A stretch of 10,757 nucleotides of DNA from Candidatus Cloacimonadota bacterium. GTDB taxonomy: Bacteria > Cloacimonadota > Cloacimonadia > Cloacimonadales > Cloacimonadaceae. A model generated the notes under the pieces. The model ran no database searches, was not told the origin of the DNA, and saw only the letters and a list, made by a program, of their open reading frames with translations. The position numbers were made by a program, and so were the translations under genes. The stretch lies in NCBI GenBank assembly GCA_017996595.1, contig JAGOGT010000014.1:1-10757 (forward strand). The letters run 5' to 3'. Shown piece by piece: positions 6,707 to 10,757 of this stretch. Each line of letters opens with the position of its first letter. Within the stretch, counting starts at the first letter, position 1.

Positions 6707-6772
6707 GATTGCGCAGTTTCGTAATATGTAACAAGCAACTGCGTAGCTTTGCAAATGAGGACGTTTGCAATC
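6707..6772. other. Possible three-way folded element
   Basis: An outer stem GATTG (6707-6711) with CAATC (6768-6772) encloses CGCAGTT (6712-6718) with AACTGCG (6737-6743) and TTGCAAA (6749-6755) with TTTGCAA (6764-6770). The last stem competes at its base with the outer one. It directly abuts the hairpin ending at 6706. The pairing is seen by eye only. It may be a structured 3' untranslated RNA, a small RNA or merely stacked repeats. Confidence 0.3.
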
Positions 6773-6777
6773 CGATA

Positions 6778-6839
6778 ACCATGCGATGACCATGCGATGC
6801 CCGGGCATTTGCATGGGCAGCACATGGGCATCGCAAGGT
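6778..6839 (+). repeat. Palindromic intergenic repeat element, copy 2
   Basis: This is the better preserved copy. ACCATGCGATG (6778-6788) is repeated in tandem at 6789-6799 (ACCATGCGATG) and is mirrored at the far end by CATCGCAAGGT (6829-6839, 10 of 11 paired with the first unit). The centre holds a perfect 12-bp palindrome ATGCCCGGGCAT (6797-6808), extendable to CATGC (6791-6795) with GCATG (6811-6815). Positions 6778-6831 match 258-311 inverted at 46 of 54. It lies about 130 bp past the kinase stop codon, in the same polarity to its upstream gene as copy 1. Confidence 0.7.
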
Positions 6840-6971
6840 AACTCTTTATGTAGCATTACTTAGCCATAGCACACCAGTTTACCGGGCCAGGGGGCACAGG
6901 CCTTGTCGTGCCAGGCACCGCACCCTACACTTCCCGGCGCACTTCGTTAGTTTTCCGGTTCTTTGCTTGAT

Positions 6972-7022
6972 GGAGGTTTAGAAACCGCCAATACGCCCTT
7001 TTATGGCGGTTTGGAAACCGCC
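6972..7022. repeat. Two tandem palindromes touching the stop codon of the exported-protein gene
   Basis: GGAGGTTT-AG-AAACCGCC (6972-6989) and GGCGGTTT-GG-AAACCGCC (7005-7022) are near-perfect and perfect 8-bp inverted repeats. The 20-bp units 6971-6990 and 7004-7023 match at 18 positions, with a 33-bp period. The second ends 1 bp before the TAG at 7024. No T-run follows on the minus strand, so termination is uncertain. The loops are only 2 nt, which makes cruciform or protein-binding repeats as likely as an RNA terminator. Confidence 0.6.
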
Positions 7023-7023
7023 A

Positions 7024-8988
7024 CTACTTCAGCAGCAGCATTTTACTGCTTGTAACCACCCCGCCATGTGAGAGTTTCAGGAAATAGACGCCGCTGCTAC
7101 AGGATCTGCCCTGCTCATCACGGCCATCCCAACTTAAAAGGTGTTCTCCGGCAGACAAGTTAGCATCGATGATGGTTTTGATTTTCTGGCCGCGGAGATT
7201 GTAAACTTCCACAAGAGCTTTTCCCGGTTCTTTCATTTGCATCTGGATATCTGTGGACTGCACAAAGGGATTGGGGAATACCTTGATAAGCGGTACAGGA
7301 GGCTGCAGGGGGTCTTCGCTATCCAGGGCATTATTGATATTGATCAAATACGTGGAGCTTTCCAGATACACTTCCGTGGTTGCCGGATAGTATGCAGCCC
7401 CCACTTTGAGTTCATACCAGCGGGTTGGATCAAGCGAGCTGAAGGAGTAGCTGCGCCAATCTCCCGGCACTTCCATGATCAGCCAGGTGGAGGCAGGGCT
7501 GTCGTATTCCTTGATCATCACATCGAAGTGGTCGGGATTGGTGTAGGAATGCCACTGCAAATTAATGGCAGAGGGGTAAACTGCCTGCGGTTCCATCAGA
7601 TAGGGGATGCAGGTATCGCCCGTAAGATCGCCCAAATTGAAGCCGGTGGCGATGAAATCCTCGATGGCCTGTGAGCGGACTTTCAGGTCGTCGATGCTGT
7701 CGCCGGTGTAATAAACGCTGTAATATACGATGGCCTCTTGCGGAGCCAAATGCAATCTGCCGATGGGATCAGGAATCGGAACCGGGGGGACACTGCCAAA
7801 CAGCGAGATTAGAAAGCGGGTGTCGTGAGGCGTAGGTTGTTCGTATTCCATCACATCGGGATCCCAGGGACGCAAGGGAGCGTAGAAAGCAGAATTGGGA
7901 TTGCGCCCCGTGCAGAGCCAATATTTCTCGTTAGCCGTCTGTCCCGGGGGCTGCAAATTGCGGGGATTGCGGTCATCCGGGCCATGTCCCACCTGCCAGA
8001 ACCAAGCCTGACGATTGCCGAAATACTGCGGAATGATGAGCTTATGTGCCAGAAGGTGCGTGGAGAGTCCACCGTCTCCATCCTGGTCACGAGTGTAGGC
8101 AAATTCATAGCCGGGGCCTTTAACGTAGCCGCTGACGTCGTCCTCAGCAGCTTCCACTCCCCAGGAAATGGGACCCAGGTCGGCATCCACCAGCTCTGCT
8201 ACGGCCAGATCGTAAAGGGTATCGATCTCACTGGTATTGATCATGGTATTTTTGATGATGATCATGCGGTCGTGATTTTGCAGCGGCCAGGCAAAGCTTT
8301 CGCGATGCACAGCCAGACCCAGAGGATAGTGCGAATTTACGCCCCGTGAAGCTCCCCAATCCCTGTCTCCGGGAGAATCAAAAGGGCAGTAATCATAGTA
8401 ATATCCGGAAAGTGTTTCAAAGCCCGGAGTATCGAAAGTACCGCCCTGGGGGATGCTGAAGCAGTAAGTACCCTCCGGATCGGGATTCACAAAGGGACGT
8501 GGAGCCGGATTGCCCAAAATAGAGCGTAACATCAGATCCTGAGCGGCAATATCGGGATTGGTGAGATATGAATTTAGGGGGTTGTAGGCCGGCAGAAATT
8601 CCATGAGATCCAGATCGCCATCAAAGCCAACCGTGGTGAGGCTATCCGTTACGATCACCATGCCGGGTTGCCAATCGGGATGACCCTCATAGACAATGGT
8701 GTCGTTCACTGCGGAGGGTGGAAACACTTTCCAATAAAGCAGGCGTCCCGCCGCATCACGTCGGTACTTTTTGGCCGAAATCCAGGAAGAGCCTTTGTAA
8801 AGAAACTTGTTGCCCAGGCTGAATTCAGTGAGATCATCCACGTAACCGAGATTGCTAATCTGCATGCGCAGGCTTCCCGCTTCCTGATAGATGGCGCTGA
8901 GATTTTTATCATCCGCATCTGCATTCACAGGCAAGGCCAGGACTGCCACGCAGATCAATAGTGGGAACAATATCAATAGCTTTTTCAT
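7024..8988 (-). CDS. Exported protein with FnIII-like and C-terminal FlgD-Ig/sorting domain
   Basis: A 654-residue secreted protein of unknown function. MKKLLILFPLL and the following hydrophobic stretch form a signal peptide, with likely cleavage after PVNA (residue 23). Residues about 30-460 match no family I recognise; the region is rich in Tyr, Trp, Pro and Asp and has a calcium-loop-like DQDGDGG (301-307). Residues about 465-555 look like a fibronectin type III domain. Residues about 567-654 (from LIKVFPNPF) are a FlgD-Ig-like domain of the kind that ends proteins exported by type IX secretion in the FCB group (VEVYNLRGQKIKTI 593-606, SWDGRDEQGRSCSSGVYFLK 619-638, ending KMLLLK). It probably reaches the outer surface. 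Its ATG overlaps the TGA of the upstream gene (ATGA), and GGGAGG (9003-8998) lies 9 nt upstream. It is the last gene of the unit. No enzyme motif was found. Confidence 0.85.
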   Translation of the reverse strand: MKKLLILFPLLICVAVLALPVNADADDKNLSAIYQEAGSLRMQISNLGYVDDLTEFSLGNKFLYKGSSWISAKKYRRDAAGRLLYWKVFPPSAVNDTIVYEGHPDWQPGMVIVTDSLTTVGFDGDLDLMEFLPAYNPLNSYLTNPDIAAQDLMLRSILGNPAPRPFVNPDPEGTYCFSIPQGGTFDTPGFETLSGYYYDYCPFDSPGDRDWGASRGVNSHYPLGLAVHRESFAWPLQNHDRMIIIKNTMINTSEIDTLYDLAVAELVDADLGPISWGVEAAEDDVSGYVKGPGYEFAYTRDQDGDGGLSTHLLAHKLIIPQYFGNRQAWFWQVGHGPDDRNPRNLQPPGQTANEKYWLCTGRNPNSAFYAPLRPWDPDVMEYEQPTPHDTRFLISLFGSVPPVPIPDPIGRLHLAPQEAIVYYSVYYTGDSIDDLKVRSQAIEDFIATGFNLGDLTGDTCIPYLMEPQAVYPSAINLQWHSYTNPDHFDVMIKEYDSPASTWLIMEVPGDWRSYSFSSLDPTRWYELKVGAAYYPATTEVYLESSTYLININNALDSEDPLQPPVPLIKVFPNPFVQSTDIQMQMKEPGKALVEVYNLRGQKIKTIIDANLSAGEHLLSWDGRDEQGRSCSSGVYFLKLSHGGVVTSSKMLLLK

Positions 8989-10757
8989 AATCCTCTTCCT
9001 CCCTTGTCAATAATCCCGATCATTTGAAGCAGCAGGCTTTGCATGGCGCTTGCTACATCCTGCTGCTCCATGTAGGAAAGTGGAAAGCCGAATACAGCGA
9101 TTTCGGCATCTGCACGGCAATGCAGGTAACCCACGTATTTGGACGAATAGAAATCATATTCATCCTGTGTGGGAGGATCCTGACCGGCAGTAACAGGTTT
9201 GCAGCCAAACTGATAGAGATTTTCAGTTTGCATGCCTGGATTGAAATAGGTAACCGATGAAAGACCTTCCTTGATCTCGATGATGGGATTGATCGCATTC
9301 TCGATCTCCAGATCCAGATCGGGAAGATAGCTGGTTCCCTCAGCCTTTATAAAATAGGTATTTTGCACCAGAGAAGCGGACAGAGTGCCATAATTATCCT
9401 CCCCGGTGATGCCAAAATTGCTTTGCAGAAAAACCGGGCTCGCATCCCAGGCATCGAATACTCCGGCCAGCTTGTGCGTTCCGGAAAGGACAAGGTGTCC
9501 CGAATTACCCAGATAGATGTTCAGCGCATCGGCATAGGAGGATAGCTTGGGATTTACGTTAGGGCTGTCCGTGTGCCAGATAATCCCCAGATAATTCTGC
9601 ATCATGATGGGGCTAAGGGGACTGTCATCCGGATCAAGGCTGCTGATATCAATGCTTTGCACTGGCCCAAAATTGGCAGGAATCACGGCATTATAGAAAT
9701 TATCTACAATGGCATCCGGAGAAGAAGCGTTATTGGCAGAATCATCCACGATCAGCAATCCGCTGCGCTGATCGTAGGGTTTATAGGGCAGCAGGTCTAT
9801 CTGCAGGATGGCAGGATCGCTGATTACATTCTGCAAATCCACGGCGCACACCTTAAGCTGATGAGTTCCGGAAAGTAACCCGCTGAAAGTGTGATGCCGC
9901 GATTGCTGATTATAATTCTTGATGCGCAGCCAGGTGGAGCCATCCTGATGCGTTACTACCCGGGGATTAACAAAATAGCTTTGGCTGGGGAAGGGAGCAT
10001 TGTCCCAGCGCAGATCAAAATACTCCACACGGCTGTAATAATCATTATGAGTTTGCACATCCGCACAGATATTTAGCTCCGGATCCCAGGGATTATTGGT
10101 GATAACTGCTATCCCGGAGGCAGTGGTATTGCCGTATTGACCAAAGTAACCCCACTGCAGATGGAGCTTCAGATCGGGCGACCAGATAGCTTCCAGGCCA
10201 TTATCACCCTGCCACAATCTGCGGTTACGGTTTGTTCCGGAGCGGGGGATAAGCTCGTTTTGGTACATCAGATCATCATCCACGATCGAGAAATGCTTCT
10301 CTCCCAAGGCTGCAGCAGTTTGAGAATAGATCAGAGCCTGGGGTATGAAGCCGTCCTGAGCGCGGAAATGCACACTGTGACGGGTAGCTTCCTCAATACC
10401 GCTACGGCTTACCACATAGCTTTCAAACTGGGTATATTGATTCGGCGGAGTAGGAGTTAAAGCAGGAGTGGAAACAGCATTCAGAATCACCCTGCGCATA
10501 TCGGCCATACTTAGGCTGCTATGCCAGCTTCCATAGGAAACCACATCCAGAGCGTTATTGAGAATATTCAGCCGATACATAAAGTGATGCGCATACATGC
10601 CATCCACAAATACATCCCCGATCTCTTCGTGAAGGCTAAATTCCAATCCGCAGGAAGTATTCTGACCGGGGTTGAAGTTCACGGCAATTCTGCTGCCAAT
10701 GATGCGGCTGCTTCTGAAAGGCAAGCTGACTTCCCCGATATCACCATTTGCCTGCCT
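8985..10757 (-). CDS. Large probable exported protein, N-terminus beyond right edge
   Basis: The frame stays open through the right edge, giving 590 visible residues, so the true start is outside the window. A TTG at 10724 is a possible start only formally: the 11 codons before it read on smoothly (ANGDIGEVS, then LPFR). Residues about 1-220 are unrecognised. About 235-325 resemble an Ig/FnIII-like beta domain (VEYFDLRWDNAPFP; GLLSGTHQLKVCAVD). About 330-580 start with RSGLLIVDDSANN, then YLGIIWHTDSPN, a glycine-rich turn (YLGNSGHLVLSGTHKLAG) and FGFPLSYMEQQDVASAMQSL near the end, reminiscent of a class I amidotransferase-like Rossmann fold without its catalytic cysteine. It has no C-terminal sorting domain, unlike its partner. 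It overlaps the next gene by 4 nt and is probably translated with it. Function unknown; export is inferred from domain style and partner. Confidence 0.75.
   Translation of the reverse strand, partial: RQANGDIGEVSLPFRSSRIIGSRIAVNFNPGQNTSCGLEFSLHEEIGDVFVDGMYAHHFMYRLNILNNALDVVSYGSWHSSLSMADMRRVILNAVSTPALTPTPPNQYTQFESYVVSRSGIEEATRHSVHFRAQDGFIPQALIYSQTAAALGEKHFSIVDDDLMYQNELIPRSGTNRNRRLWQGDNGLEAIWSPDLKLHLQWGYFGQYGNTTASGIAVITNNPWDPELNICADVQTHNDYYSRVEYFDLRWDNAPFPSQSYFVNPRVVTHQDGSTWLRIKNYNQQSRHHTFSGLLSGTHQLKVCAVDLQNVISDPAILQIDLLPYKPYDQRSGLLIVDDSANNASSPDAIVDNFYNAVIPANFGPVQSIDISSLDPDDSPLSPIMMQNYLGIIWHTDSPNVNPKLSSYADALNIYLGNSGHLVLSGTHKLAGVFDAWDASPVFLQSNFGITGEDNYGTLSASLVQNTYFIKAEGTSYLPDLDLEIENAINPIIEIKEGLSSVTYFNPGMQTENLYQFGCKPVTAGQDPPTQDEYDFYSSKYVGYLHCRADAEIAVFGFPLSYMEQQDVASAMQSLLLQMIGIIDKGGRGL
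8998..9003 (-). promoter_or_regulatory. Ribosome binding site inside the upstream gene's 3' end
   Basis: GGGAGG on the minus strand lies 9 nt before the ATG at 8988, within the last codons of the upstream gene. With the ATGA overlap it allows both reinitiation and independent initiation, and it supports this start. Confidence 0.55.

Larger units (their letters stand above)
6648..7023. other. Gene-free convergent spacer full of hairpins
   Basis: This 376-bp space lies between the ends of two converging genes. Short open frames exist on the minus strand over 6555-6856 but consist of translated repeats and overlap the kinase gene, so I do not accept them. In order it holds an 8-bp hairpin (6687-6706), a possible three-way structure (6707-6772), the palindromic repeat element (6778-6839), a GC-rich part with overlapping small hairpins (GGCAC 6893-6897, GTGCC 6908-6912, GGCAC 6914-6918) and two tandem palindromes (6972-7022). 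Confidence 0.65.

Noticed and set aside
250..6839. A composite transposon bounded by the two inverted repeat copies
   Set aside because: The interval holds housekeeping genes (rpsA, lysS) and no transposase, and no target duplication was seen. Two independent copies of a dispersed repeat explain it better.
6555..6856. Three overlapping minus-strand open frames of 73-93 codons after the glycerate kinase gene
   Set aside because: They overlap the end of the kinase gene and translate the palindromic repeat and hairpins (Cys/His/Met-rich, no family resemblance); no ribosome binding site supports them.

Overview
The window (about 10.8 kb, moderate GC) looks like a chromosomal segment of a Gram-negative bacterium of the FCB group. 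I infer Cloacimonadota or a close relative. The basis is a secreted protein ending in a FlgD-Ig/type-A-like sorting domain, housekeeping proteins of generic bacterial type, and intergenic spaces packed with short palindromic repeats. No rRNA, tRNA, CRISPR array, transposase, integrase or phage gene was seen.

Layout. 1-410 has no gene. It holds inverted repeats, a palindromic repeat element and the terminator of the next gene. 411-2093 (minus) is a Na+/phosphate cotransporter with a C-terminal PhoU-like domain, with a candidate promoter just upstream. 2195-5217 (minus) is a two-gene housekeeping unit, rpsA (ribosomal protein S1 with five S1 domains) followed after 11 bp by lysS (class II lysyl-tRNA synthetase), ended by a clear intrinsic terminator. 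5218-5486 is the divergent spacer between rpsA and a plus-strand MOFRL-type glycerate 2-kinase (5487-6647). 6648-7023 is a gene-free convergent spacer filled with hairpins and palindromes. 7024-10757 (minus) is a pair of large envelope or exported proteins overlapping by ATGA. The upstream one runs off the right edge and is incomplete, and the downstream one has a signal peptide and a C-terminal sorting domain.

How the genes work together. rpsA and lysS are both translation genes and probably co-transcribed. The phosphate transporter and the glycerate kinase are stand-alone metabolic genes. The two exported proteins are translationally coupled and probably act together outside the inner membrane, but their function cannot be read from the sequence.

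No new defence or mobile system is evident. The most interesting material is intergenic. A roughly 62-bp palindromic element is present twice (250-311 and 6778-6839), in the same polarity relative to the upstream gene. A train of hairpins follows the glycerate kinase, and a different inverted-repeat family lies at the left edge.
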